Below, in pieces: positions 1-7,891 of a stretch of 50,818 nt of DNA (positions are counted from its first letter, which is position 1; the number at the start of each line of letters is the position of its first letter). The stretch covers positions 1-50,818 of the forward strand of contig JAGAVG010000049.1 in assembly GCA_017942035.1 (NCBI GenBank). Reading direction: 5' to 3'. Under the pieces are notes generated by a model. It had not been told where the DNA came from and searched no databases. It saw nothing but the letters and a program-made list of their open reading frames with translations. Source of the DNA: a bacterium. GTDB taxonomy: Bacteria > Cyanobacteriota > Vampirovibrionia > Gastranaerophilales > Gastranaerophilaceae. The position numbers and the translations under genes are program-made.

Positions 1-240
1 CTCTCCCCTTGTGGGAGAGCGAAATTGCGTACGGACGGAGCAAAGCGAGTCCGGATAGCGGAACAGCGAGGGCGGATAAGTCCGCAAGGACTAAAAGCCC
101 GAGACTGTGGAGCTTGGAGCAATTTCAAGACAGGGCAGGGTGAGGGGTCAAAATTGTTACATAAAACCCTCTCCCGAATTTGTAAGTTCGCATTCTGCTC
201 ACTAACAAATTCAACCCTCTCACAAAGAGAGAGGGTAAAA
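1..240. repeat. Dispersed palindromic repeats with nested hairpin insert
   Basis: The window opens inside the repeat whose plain form is CTCGCCCCTTGTGGGAGAGG...GGTGAGGGGT (plain copies near 3691 and 27258). Here about 110 bases with their own inverted repeats (AATTGCG...CAATTTC) interrupt it. Bases 163-240 are a second repeat (CCCTCTCCCGAATTTGTAAG...AGAGAGAGGG) that recurs inverted at 29610-29682. All of it is read in frame into the prepilin gene. Confidence 0.8.
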
Positions 241-918
241 CAGGGTTTTACTTTGGCGGAAGTTCTGATTACTCTCGGGATAATCGGTGTTGTGGCGGCG
301 ATGACGTTGCCGGCACTGGTTCAGCATTACAGAAAAGTTGAATACGCTTCAAGAGTAAAGAAATTCTACAGTTCTATGAGTCAGGCGATTTTGCTATCTG
401 AAGCCGCTAACGGCTCACCTTATGAATGGAATAAAGATCATACAATATATGATGAAAAAGGGATTTACGACTACAATGCAAATGGAGAATCTACAAGTAA
501 TTTTTTTATGAAATACTTAGCTCCATACATTAAGTATACAAAAATAGAGCAGGGTAAAAGTGAGATTGATGAAGATGGAAATCAAAAGGTATCAAGTACT
601 ACAGTATATTTTGCTGACGGATCAACTGCTTGGATATGGAATGGGTCTTGTATTGATATGGGATTTGATGTTAATGGAAAAAGTAGACCTAATCAAGGCG
701 GAAGGGATGTATTTAGATTTTTAATATGTCCTGAGGCATATGAAAGATTAGGACACTGTGGAAACACCCTAAGATATTTCTGCGACTATCGAGGTTGGCC
801 ATATACAGATACCAGAGAGACACTTTTAAACCGCTGTAAAACAAATGCAGCATGGTGTACAGGCATATTAATGCACGACGGATGGGAGTTCAAAGATGAT
901 TATCCGTACGGACTTTGA
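25..918 (+). CDS. Prepilin-type (type II/IV pseudopilin-like) protein with repeat-derived leader
   Basis: Probably an exported pilin-like subunit cleaved by a prepilin peptidase. The signature FTLAEVLITLGIIGVVAA lies near residue 75 of this frame, followed by about 20 hydrophobic residues that would form the N-terminal helix. The mature part carries the motif D-x-N-G-K-x-x-P-N (near residue 217), shared with the genes at 26321 and 47669, and ends in HDGWEFKDDYPYGL, related to the ends of the genes at 7892 and 34693. The first 70 codons are translated dispersed repeat. The true start is uncertain and may lie upstream of the window. Mature region confident; partner machinery not seen. Confidence 0.8.
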   Translation: MRTDGAKRVRIAEQRGRISPQGLKARDCGAWSNFKTGQGEGSKLLHKTLSRICKFAFCSLTNSTLSQRERVKQGFTLAEVLITLGIIGVVAAMTLPALVQHYRKVEYASRVKKFYSSMSQAILLSEAANGSPYEWNKDHTIYDEKGIYDYNANGESTSNFFMKYLAPYIKYTKIEQGKSEIDEDGNQKVSSTTVYFADGSTAWIWNGSCIDMGFDVNGKSRPNQGGRDVFRFLICPEAYERLGHCGNTLRYFCDYRGWPYTDTRETLLNRCKTNAAWCTGILMHDGWEFKDDYPYGL

Positions 919-945
919 TTTATATATTAGTTCTAACTATTAAAA

Positions 946-970
946 AGCGGTCTTTCGACCGCTATATTTT
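946..970 (+). terminator. Rho-independent terminator of the first prepilin gene
   Basis: AGCGGTC-TTTC-GACCGCT forms a perfect 7-bp stem followed by ATATTTTTA, 28 bases after the stop codon. Confidence 0.8.
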
Positions 971-994
971 TATTTAAACTTCTTATCTTTGCAC

Positions 995-1021
995 TAAAAA
1001 AGACGCCTTAAAGACGTCTTT
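995..1021 (-). terminator. Terminator of tRNA-Glu
   Basis: Read on the minus strand, AAAGACG and CGTCTTT arms are followed by a T run, immediately beyond the tRNA-Glu 3' end. Confidence 0.7.
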
Positions 1022-1025
1022 AAAA

Positions 1026-1101
1026 TGGTACCCCCAGGCGAATTCGAATCGCCGTCGCCTCCGTGAAAGGGAAGTGTCCTAGGCCTCTAGACGATGGGGG
1101 C
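1026..1101 (-). tRNA. tRNA-Glu(UUC)
   Basis: The minus strand folds as a complete cloverleaf: acceptor GCCCCCA with TGGGGGT, anticodon loop CTTTCAC (anticodon UUC), T-loop GATTCGAATTC, and an encoded CCA. The acceptor stem and overall sequence are of the cyanobacterial/chloroplast tRNA-Glu type, which is one of the main clues to the lineage. Confidence 0.96.
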
Positions 1102-1188
1102 TTAATTCTTCCGAACCAGTTATTGATCCTTCCGTGATTTCGATATTAGCAAGAACAAAATTAAATGTCAAGAGTTTTGTTTAAATAT

Positions 1189-1977
1189 TTATTCACTTTG
1201 TATACTCAAGTTCATAAATTCAATATCGTCATAGTCCAAACGAGCCATCTGGAAAAGGTTATGGCCGGTTTTTATCGTAACTTCATTCATTGAATTATTC
1301 CTTATAATATCAGAGGGAATTTTTATACGCTGATTGTCACCATTCAGATGAATTTCTGCGATTTTTCTGCCGTTAAAATAAACTTCGGGCGGCGATGCAT
1401 AAGCTGAAACGACCTGATTTTGGCCCATTTTTTTTGCCATTAATGTATCAATTCCAATTATTGACCCTATAACTAGATAATTCGCACGCGCAGAGGCTTC
1501 AGCCGCCATTTTAAATGTTTTTGAATAGAACGGACCGGCAGCCTTTGTTTTAAAATCACTTGAATTTGCAGAACTTGGCGAATATGTATTATCTCCAAGA
1601 TGGCATAATTCACATTCCAGTGTAATATCTGTTAATTTTTCTTTAACTAGCGAAAGACTAATGGCCTCGTTTGTGTCATAAGGCAGAAGTGTTGTTGAAA
1701 AAGCTCGATATCCATCCTTTTTAACGGAAACTATTGTGGGTGAATCCATCTTTGCATTCAATGAAAAATAGCCGTTTTTATCTGTATAAACCTTGTAATT
1801 TTTCTGCGGAACCAAGACTTCTGCACCTGCAATAGGCTGTCCGCTATCCTTATCTATAACTCGATTACCTGTCAAGTATTGTTCTTTTGTTATTCCGGCT
1901 TCAAATGAAAGTCCCCATGCCGGAAAACACATGCCCCATGCCAAAAATATTAAAATTATACTGATATTTCTCTTCAT
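1189..1977 (-). CDS. Secreted protein with carboxypeptidase-regulatory-like domain
   Basis: A 262-residue exported protein of unknown role. Residues 1-23 are a Sec signal peptide (basic MKRN, hydrophobic core, cleavage likely after AWG). Residues 36-110 resemble a carboxypeptidase-regulatory/CnaB-like beta-sandwich (DKDSGQPIAGAEVLVPQ...YTDKNGYFSLNA). A C-E-L-C-H sequence near residue 124 matches the c-type haem attachment pattern CxxCH, but it is a single match in an otherwise unrelated protein. The last third looks beta-rich. The start is backed by AAAGGG six bases upstream of the ATG. No operon partner; the gene stands alone between two tRNAs. Confidence 0.75.
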   Translation of the reverse strand: MKRNISIILIFLAWGMCFPAWGLSFEAGITKEQYLTGNRVIDKDSGQPIAGAEVLVPQKNYKVYTDKNGYFSLNAKMDSPTIVSVKKDGYRAFSTTLLPYDTNEAISLSLVKEKLTDITLECELCHLGDNTYSPSSANSSDFKTKAAGPFYSKTFKMAAEASARANYLVIGSIIGIDTLMAKKMGQNQVVSAYASPPEVYFNGRKIAEIHLNGDNQRIKIPSDIIRNNSMNEVTIKTGHNLFQMARLDYDDIEFMNLSIQSE

Positions 1978-2114
1978 AATTTACCCTTTCAAAACATTTT
2001 ATCCATCTTTTTTAATAATAAAAATCAAACAGCAAGCAAGATTTCAGCGTATATATAAAGTTTTTTTAAATAATATTTGAAATTTAAAATTTTTCTGTTA
2101 TTATAGAAGTGCAG

Positions 2115-2200
2115 GCCGATGTGATGAAATTGGTAGACGTGCCAGACTCAAAATCTGGTGTGGTTCACCCCACGTGCCAGTTCGACTCTGGCCATCGGCA
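2115..2200 (+). tRNA. tRNA-Leu(CAA)
   Basis: An 86-nt class II tRNA. The acceptor GCCGATG pairs with CATCGGC, the D-arm contains TGGTAGACG, the anticodon stem-loop CCAGA-CTCAAAA-TCTGG gives CAA (reads UUG), the variable arm is long (TGGTTCACCCCA), and the T-loop is TTCGACT. The CCA end is not encoded, unlike the tRNA-Glu and tRNA-Pro of this window. Confidence 0.95.
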
Positions 2201-2208
2201 AATAAGAA

Positions 2209-2236
2209 GAGCTTCCAGAGATGGAGGCTTTTTTTA
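2209..2236 (+). terminator. Terminator of tRNA-Leu
   Basis: AGCTTCC and GGAGGCT form a stem (with one G-U pair) followed by seven T residues, just downstream of the tRNA. Confidence 0.75.
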
Positions 2237-2351
2237 TAAATATGACGCCTTAAATATAATTTAACCCGGATAAAGATTTTGACATTTATCTGAAAATATT
2301 TAGTGTAATTATAAGACAATCAAATTTATTTCTAAGAAAGGGAAACAGTCA

Positions 2352-3401
2352 TTGGCAATGATACAACCTATCACTGCGCGTAATAGCAGGAATGTACGTT
2401 TTTGTGCACAAAACAAAACTGAGGAACAAAATAATAATCCTGAGCTTTCTTCCGGCACACAAAGCAAAAAAAAGTATAACGATCCATTGAATAAATGGCC
2501 GGTAAGAGGACTTGCTTATACAAACGAGTTAGGAGCTGCAATCAGTGAGATTGCGCCTAAATTAGGCTGGATTTTATGGTTTCCGGCCATGCTTTATTTT
2601 GGTGCCGATATTTACGATAAATACAAAAACGACAAAACTTCCTACAACCCTGATACAGCTCGCGGAACTTCTCAGGCAATATTTCAGCTGCTTGCCAGTG
2701 TGCTTCTTCCTACAGGGGCTGTTATTACCGGCCAGAAAATAGCATCAATTGCCGGAAGCACCGGTAAAAGCGGGCTTTCTTTCCAAACTCAGGAGGAAAT
2801 TTCTAAGTTTTCTATTGGATTTATGCAGAGAAGAAAACTTGCTAAATATCAGGATAATATTCCAAAATATAAAGATGAATTCTTTACTTCTCTTGACAAT
2901 CAAATGAGTGAAGATTTGAGGAATACCAAAACAAAAAATCCGCTCAAAATTTTTACAAATTATATTTGGAACAGAAAACACCCTGAAGCTATGGCACTTT
3001 CAACTAAAGACAAAGTTCATGCCTTTGCAACTGAAGGAATTGACCGCATGTTCAAAATCAGGGAAAGTTTGATTAAAGATGAAAAACCTGAAGAATTTTC
3101 TAATTCTATGTTCAAAAAATTCCAGAAGTACAAACTGAAGTTTGCTCAAAATCCGGAATACAAACAATATAATGTTGAATATGCCGCAAAAGAAATTTTA
3201 AAAGATTTTGAAACCGGAAAAATTATGAAGGCTAAAATGGGCAAAACAATCGGCGGCTTTATTGCTCTAGGTCTTGCTATAAAACCTATTGACATGTTTG
3301 TTGAAAATGTGATTATGAAAAAATACATTGATCCGAACCTTTATGCAATGACGAAGCATCAGATAAAGTCCTACAAAGATAGGACGATTGAAAAGGCATA
3401 G
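2352..3401 (+). CDS. Membrane protein of unknown function with N-terminal RF motif
   Basis: I do not recognise this 349-residue protein. It has a low-complexity polar N-terminus (residues 1-45) containing the sequence NVRFCAQN, weakly like the SFKGN-type motif of the genes at 28553, 48911 and 49478. Hydrophobic segments lie near residues 70-88 (LGWILWFPAMLYFGADIY), 108-128 and 300-318 (GGFIALGLAIKPIDMF); the middle is charged and Lys-rich. The start shown is TTG at 2352, placed after AAAGGGAAACAG; the ATG two codons later is an alternative. A TTGACA sequence near 2279 may be the -35 of its promoter. General layout resembles the protein at 49478. Confidence 0.75.
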   Translation: MAMIQPITARNSRNVRFCAQNKTEEQNNNPELSSGTQSKKKYNDPLNKWPVRGLAYTNELGAAISEIAPKLGWILWFPAMLYFGADIYDKYKNDKTSYNPDTARGTSQAIFQLLASVLLPTGAVITGQKIASIAGSTGKSGLSFQTQEEISKFSIGFMQRRKLAKYQDNIPKYKDEFFTSLDNQMSEDLRNTKTKNPLKIFTNYIWNRKHPEAMALSTKDKVHAFATEGIDRMFKIRESLIKDEKPEEFSNSMFKKFQKYKLKFAQNPEYKQYNVEYAAKEILKDFETGKIMKAKMGKTIGGFIALGLAIKPIDMFVENVIMKKYIDPNLYAMTKHQIKSYKDRTIEKA

Positions 3402-3412
3402 CAGAGGGTAAA

Positions 3413-3735
3413 CGTCATTGCGAGGAGCGCAAGCGACATGGTAATCTTGTTACTATAATCCCCCCTTCTCTTCCCCCCATTCTTGTTTGCGCGCGTTAAA
3501 CGGGTCTCCACGGCAAGGCTCATCCGCCTTGACCGTTGCGCCCTCTGCGCGCAAGCCGCTTTAACAAGGGGGGTATTGTCAACTTGCGTCATTGCGAGCG
3601 AACGGAGTGAGCGCGGCAATCCAGTTTTTCTGGTAGACTAAAGTCTACCCTACAATTGTTTTTCGCACTCTGGAGGGCAAGAGGTCTATTTACTCCCTCG
3701 CCCCTTGTGGGAGAGGGCTGGGGTGAGGGGTTAAC
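3413..3735. repeat. Cluster of dispersed repeats (R1, R2, R3) with nested palindrome
   Basis: This 346-base gap holds repeats only. R1 (CATTGCGAG...GGCAATCCAGTT) occurs at 3587-3629 and in a diverged form at 3413-3450. R2, the palindrome GGTAGACTAAAGTCTACC, lies at 3632-3649. R3 (CTCGCCCCTTGTGGGAGAGG...GGTGAGGGGTTAA) is at 3691-3735. Bases 3455-3580 are a CCCCCC...GGGGGG repeat interrupted by an insert with TTGCGCGC/GCGCGCAA and CAAGGC/GCCTTG arms. The order R1-R2-R3 recurs at 27190, and inverted at 25117 and 34738. Confidence 0.85.
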
Positions 3736-3747
3736 TTGCCATCCTTG

Positions 3748-4194
3748 TTAATCAACTTTTATTTTAACGACAACTTTTTTAACGACATTGCATTTTTCAT
3801 CAGGGCTAATCTGCGGGCGGTGGGCTTCATGCGGGTAAATCAGCGCAAAATTCTCACCATCCAGGTATATTGTATTATATTTTTCCGGATTTGACAGGAA
3901 CATTATGTCCCGCTTTTCATCGTAAGGGATATTTATTTTTAAATCTGAAACATCAGTAAAATCAATACGCTCATAACCTTTTAAAAGAATTTGAATATCA
4001 ATATAATCTTTATGAGCTTCCATTTTTGTATCATCAAAATTCTTCAAAGAGTACTCTTCTATGTTTGCATAAATTCCCTCTGCAATTTCAACTCTGCCGG
4101 ATGGAATTGATATATCAAGATTTTTTATAAAATCCACAGCTTCTTTTTTTATATTTGGATACTTACCAATATTACATAATTTGTCATATATCAT
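3748..4194 (-). CDS. YhcH/YjgK/YiaL (DUF386, TabA-like) family protein
   Basis: A 148-residue cupin-like protein. Family hallmarks are the E-x-H-x-x-Y-I-D-I-Q segment (MEAHKDYIDIQILLKG, near residue 79) and the metal-binding P-H-E-A-H-R-P segment (near residue 122); length matches the family. Members such as E. coli TabA and YhcH are linked to biofilm dispersal or sialic acid/sugar metabolism, but the reaction is unsettled. It lies 12 bases from the pseudopilin gene at 4206 in the same direction. A weak AGAAAG ribosome site precedes the ATG. Confidence 0.85.
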   Translation of the reverse strand: MIYDKLCNIGKYPNIKKEAVDFIKNLDISIPSGRVEIAEGIYANIEEYSLKNFDDTKMEAHKDYIDIQILLKGYERIDFTDVSDLKINIPYDEKRDIMFLSNPEKYNTIYLDGENFALIYPHEAHRPQISPDEKCNVVKKVVVKIKVD

Positions 4195-4205
4195 AATAAA
4201 TCTTT

Positions 4206-5141
4206 CTAAAATTTCAACGGGACAACAACTTTAACCTTACAATCTGCAAAATTTGTACTTGATTTTTTACAAGTATCGTCCACTGTAAAAGCGGCACAAT
4301 AAGAGCCGTTTACAAATCCTGCACGGCACGCAGCTTGTTGGAAAGTTACGCTTTTTACAAGCCATTTTTCGGCAACCTTTCCTGCCGCATCCTCATCTTC
4401 GTATTGAACGCTTGCCGCCATATCAACAATATTATTCGCTCCGCCTTCCTGACCGGCAGTTTCAGGGTATGCAGGAATTACATAACCGTTAAGAGTTATA
4501 TAAAACGGAAAAACATCTTCCCATAAAATTGTTGAATTTCTGCTTCCATCAATATCTACATATACAAGATAAGCACTTCTTGCCTGTGGAGTACGAGTAT
4601 TATCTTGTGTACCATCCATGTTATATATAACAAAATTACTCAAAAGCGAATGATCTTTAGCTTTTTTAACGTTATAAAGTTTCATTCCGTTTCTCAAAGT
4701 AAGATCCGGCATCATTAAGGATAAATCTTTTTCAGGTTGTGCGACAGCATTTTCTATATCAGCCTGACTAGAGCCGCTGCCTTCACCAGCAGAACAGCGA
4801 TTTCCGCCGATTGCAAGGTTTGCAACTGCAGCTATTCTTGTGCACAAATTGTCTGCATCACTGTTTGGCAAAGGTTTCAGACTATAATTTTCTATTACAT
4901 TACCCTCATCATCAACTTCTTCAAGTTTTGTCCCATCTGCATTTACAGTGTTAACTTCAAGATGAATCTCATTTGTCAAATCCCTTAAGGTTTTATAAGC
5001 TGAATAATATAAATATCTATTTGCAGATTCATACTGTGCCTTTATAATTTTTACAGAGACTGCGACCACCACAGTAGTAATTGCAAATACAATCATTACT
5101 TCAGCCATTGAAAAAGCGTATCTTTTTATTTTTCCAAACAT
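4206..5141 (-). CDS. Prepilin-type pseudopilin (divergent class)
   Basis: The N-terminal segment YAFSMAEVMIVFAITTVVVAVSV is a prepilin cleavage site with the conserved Glu at mature position 5, followed by a hydrophobic helix. The mature domain includes CxxIAAVANLAIGGNRC and four further cysteines near the C-terminus (C282 to C314 of the longer frame), probably disulfide bonded outside the cell. I place the start at 5141 (311 residues, leader MFGKIKRYAF) because GAGGGA lies seven bases upstream; an in-frame ATG at 5171 has no better site. Unlike the other prepilin genes here it has a short normal leader and no repeats. Confidence 0.8.
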   Translation of the reverse strand: MFGKIKRYAFSMAEVMIVFAITTVVVAVSVKIIKAQYESANRYLYYSAYKTLRDLTNEIHLEVNTVNADGTKLEEVDDEGNVIENYSLKPLPNSDADNLCTRIAAVANLAIGGNRCSAGEGSGSSQADIENAVAQPEKDLSLMMPDLTLRNGMKLYNVKKAKDHSLLSNFVIYNMDGTQDNTRTPQARSAYLVYVDIDGSRNSTILWEDVFPFYITLNGYVIPAYPETAGQEGGANNIVDMAASVQYEDEDAAGKVAEKWLVKSVTFQQAACRAGFVNGSYCAAFTVDDTCKKSSTNFADCKVKVVVPLKF

Positions 5142-5192
5142 TTCAGTTCCCTCATAATATTTATATGCCATGTTTTTCAGAAATTGAAACTT

Positions 5193-6047
5193 TTAACCGG
5201 AAAAGTTTTCCTCTAATTCTTTAAGAGCCAGCTCATAATCTTGAGAATTCGGAGCCTTACCATGCCAGCCGGCATTATTTTCCATAAAACTTACCCCTTT
5301 GCCTTTTATAGTATTTGCAATAATTGCAGTCGGCTTATCAGATTTTTTAGCTGTTTCAATTGATGTATAAATTTCATTTATGTCATGACCGTCAATCTCT
5401 ATCGTATTCCAATTAAAAGCATTGAGTTTTTCTGCCAAATTATCGAGGCCTTTAATATTTTCGGTACATCCGTCAATTTGGAGACGATTTCTGTCTATAA
5501 TCGCAACGATATTATCAAGATTATTTTGAGCGGCATTCATCAAACCCTCCCAAACACTGCCCTCTTGCATTTCACCATCTCCGAGCAAAACAAAGACATT
5601 TGACGGATTTTTATCTAATTTTAAAGCAAGAGCAATGCCGCAGGCAATGGAAAGTCCCTGTCCCAATGACCCTGTTGCAACCTCAACTCCAGGGCAATAA
5701 GGAAATGGATGGCCTTGAAGTGTTGAGCCTAACTTTCTAAATGTCATTAAATCTTTTGATTTTAGATACCCGCACTGGGCTAAAACCGAATATAACAATG
5801 GAGATATATGTCCTTTTGATAGTACAAAACGATCTCTATTTTCAAAATTCTTATCGTCTTTCCATTTTGGACAAAGTTTCATGCATTTATGGTAAAGAAC
5901 TGTCATTATATCTGCTGCAGAAAAAGATCCTCCGATATGGCCTGATTGAGCATTATAAACCATTTTCAAAATATTAATTCTTGACTCATTTGCCAGTTTT
6001 TTCAAACTTAATACTTCATTATCACTTAACATAAATTTATACTCCAA
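5193..6047 (-). CDS. Transketolase, N-terminal (thiamine-diphosphate) subunit
   Basis: At 284 residues this is the N-terminal half of transketolase. It carries the ThDP/Mg site GDGEMQEG (residues 156-163) with NNLDNIVAIIDRN about 20 residues on, and the conserved histidines H37 (GHIGG), H80 (SKGH) and H113 (QGHPFP). Split transketolases normally have the C-terminal pyrimidine-binding subunit directly downstream, but the next gene is a pseudopilin and no C-terminal subunit is in the window. The start overlaps the glycosyltransferase at 6037 by 11 bases. It could act in the pentose phosphate pathway, or as a synthase for a special sugar. Confidence 0.9.
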   Translation of the reverse strand: MEYKFMLSDNEVLSLKKLANESRINILKMVYNAQSGHIGGSFSAADIMTVLYHKCMKLCPKWKDDKNFENRDRFVLSKGHISPLLYSVLAQCGYLKSKDLMTFRKLGSTLQGHPFPYCPGVEVATGSLGQGLSIACGIALALKLDKNPSNVFVLLGDGEMQEGSVWEGLMNAAQNNLDNIVAIIDRNRLQIDGCTENIKGLDNLAEKLNAFNWNTIEIDGHDINEIYTSIETAKKSDKPTAIIANTIKGKGVSFMENNAGWHGKAPNSQDYELALKELEENFSG

Positions 6048-6753
6048 TAAATTTTTCTTTTAATACATTTAATACAAATAAAGGCAGAGTTGGAAAAATA
6101 CGCTTGAACCTTTTTGGTTCTTTTACCGTTCTATACAACCATTCTACACCCATTTTTTGATATATTTCAGGGGCTCTATCAACAACTCCGGACCAAACAT
6201 CAAAACTTCCGCCCACTCCAATAAGCAAAGCATCAGGCATAAGTTGTTTAGCTTTATTAATAAACTCCTCCTGTTTCGGAGAACCTAAAGCGACAAGAAC
6301 ATAACGGGGATTTGAATTTGCTAACTCTTTCAATATTATTTCGTCCTCTTTAAAATATCCGTTATGAGAGTATACAATATTTATACCATTTATTTCTTTT
6401 TCTAAATTTTCTCTTGCCTTTGTTATAATTTCTTCTTTAGCTCCGACAAGTGCGACAGGCTGACTGGTTTTTGAAAATTCTGCAAGAAGAGCTCTGGCAA
6501 ATTCAATTCCGGCCATGCGTTTTACCCGTTTGCCTAAAATTTTCAATCCGATCTCAACACCGATACCATCCGGAATAATTAGTTCGGCATTTTCAATGAT
6601 ACTTTTAAAATCAGGATTTTTTTTTGCGCAGGCAATCATTTCGGGATTTATTGTTACAATTTGTCCTGATATCCCTGCGGCATACTTGAGCGCCTCTTCA
6701 AAGGTAAAGGTGTCAACCGGCAGCCCCTGCAATTTTACTAAAGTTCTCTCCAT
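6037..6753 (-). CDS. WecG/TagA/CpsF family glycosyltransferase
   Basis: A 238-residue GT26-family enzyme, which adds an N-acetylmannosaminyl-type sugar to a lipid-linked precursor in surface polymer synthesis. Family motifs are INPEMIACAKKNP, PDGIGVE (near residue 63), ALGSPKQEEFI, GVGGSFDVWSG and the C-terminal GVEWLYRTVKEPKRFKR. It acts on the cytoplasmic face of the inner membrane. No Shine-Dalgarno site precedes the ATG; a -10 box lies seven bases upstream (see 6761). Confidence 0.88.
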   Translation of the reverse strand: MERTLVKLQGLPVDTFTFEEALKYAAGISGQIVTINPEMIACAKKNPDFKSIIENAELIIPDGIGVEIGLKILGKRVKRMAGIEFARALLAEFSKTSQPVALVGAKEEIITKARENLEKEINGINIVYSHNGYFKEDEIILKELANSNPRYVLVALGSPKQEEFINKAKQLMPDALLIGVGGSFDVWSGVVDRAPEIYQKMGVEWLYRTVKEPKRFKRIFPTLPLFVLNVLKEKFIGV

Positions 6754-6760
6754 AGGTATA

Positions 6761-6789
6761 ATTATACAACAAGTTTTTTTATTGGTAAA
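6761..6789 (-). promoter_or_regulatory. Promoter of the WecG/TagA gene, probably leaderless
   Basis: TTTACC (6784-6789), 17-base spacer, TATAAT (6761-6766), then only seven bases to the ATG. There is no Shine-Dalgarno sequence, so the transcript probably starts at or next to the start codon. Confidence 0.65.
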
Positions 6790-6794
6790 GTTTA

Positions 6795-7811
6795 TTAATA
6801 TATTTTTGCAAGTTTAAAAAGATAATCTTCTTTCGCGCCTAATTGCAAACCTTTCGGAATAAAGTTTTCTTTAAACTTTTCAATGGCGTATCTATCCGTC
6901 ATTCCTGAAATATAATCAGTTACTATTCTTTCAATTTTCTCTTCTGCGCAAACAGGTTTCAGCATTTCTTTATATAGATAAAATAATTCTTCAATAACCC
7001 TTCTGGCCTTTTTCTCTTCAAGTTTTGCCGGTGAATCTATATATACATTTTCAAACATCCATTCGCGGAGTTTTGTAGTATAAAACCAGCCTTCTTCACT
7101 CATTGAAATCTTCTTTTTACCTTTTGAATTATTTATTATTTCGTGTATCATCTTGTCCAGACGCTCACTTTGATTTGAAGTAAAGTATCTTATACAATCT
7201 TTCGGCAAATCACTTTCCGCAATAATACCTGCCCTGATTGAATCTTCAATATCGTGGTTTATATATGCAATTTTATCGGCAAGCTGAACAATTTCACCCT
7301 CCGGAGTTTTTGGCTTAAATCCCCAGGTATGGGTTAAAATTCCATCTACAGTTTCTTTACAAAGATTTAAATTTTCTAAAACTTCTACAACACGCACGCT
7401 TTGAACATTATGATGAAATCCGCCCTCAACAAGTTCGTTCAAAACACCTTCGCCGCAATGTCCAAACGGTGTATGGCCTAAATCATGTCCCAGAGCAATT
7501 GCCTCCACTAAATCTTCATTCATAAAAAGTGAACGAGCAATCGTGCGGCCAATTTGAGAAACCTCCAATGTATGCGTCAAACGGGTTCTGAAATGATCAT
7601 CAAAAGGAGATAAAAACACCTGTGTCTTATGTTTCAGACGCCTAAAAGCTTTTGAATGCAATATCCTGTCTCTATCACGTTGAAATGCTGTTCTCAAATC
7701 GCATTCTTTAATTTTCTGTTTACGTCCTTTACTATCACGGCTTTTGGTCGCGAACTCGCTAAGTTCGCGGTATTCTCTGTCTTCTAATTCTTCTCTGATT
7801 GTTTTTTGCAT
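6795..7811 (-). CDS. dgt: Deoxyguanosinetriphosphate triphosphohydrolase-like HD protein
   Basis: Hydrolyses dNTPs to deoxynucleosides and triphosphate. The HD-domain metal ligands are H80 (LTHTLEVSQI), H109-D110 (LGHDLGHTPFGH), and a distal D (HDIED). The N-terminal R-D-R-I-x-H-S-x-A-F-R-R-L segment is typical of the family; 338 residues fits the short bacterial type. The start is supported by AAAGG seven bases upstream. Confidence 0.92.
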   Translation of the reverse strand: MQKTIREELEDREYRELSEFATKSRDSKGRKQKIKECDLRTAFQRDRDRILHSKAFRRLKHKTQVFLSPFDDHFRTRLTHTLEVSQIGRTIARSLFMNEDLVEAIALGHDLGHTPFGHCGEGVLNELVEGGFHHNVQSVRVVEVLENLNLCKETVDGILTHTWGFKPKTPEGEIVQLADKIAYINHDIEDSIRAGIIAESDLPKDCIRYFTSNQSERLDKMIHEIINNSKGKKKISMSEEGWFYTTKLREWMFENVYIDSPAKLEEKKARRVIEELFYLYKEMLKPVCAEEKIERIVTDYISGMTDRYAIEKFKENFIPKGLQLGAKEDYLFKLAKIY

Positions 7812-7891
7812 AATTAACCTTTCGAGAAAGGATTATATCAAAGACAAAACACTCTCCAATCATATATTTGAACTAAATATTGTGAAAAAAA

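Noticed and set aside
2101-2319. 72-residue frame on the minus strand over the tRNA-Leu
   Set aside because: It runs through the tRNA and its terminator, so it is not a gene.
3371-3619. 82-residue frame over the repeat cluster after the 2352 gene
   Set aside because: It is the R1 repeat read in one frame (LRSLAMT) with no start signal or conserved domain.
3413-3735. CRISPR-like repetition
   Set aside because: The repeats are dispersed palindromes of several families without regular spacing or spacers, and no cas gene is in the window.
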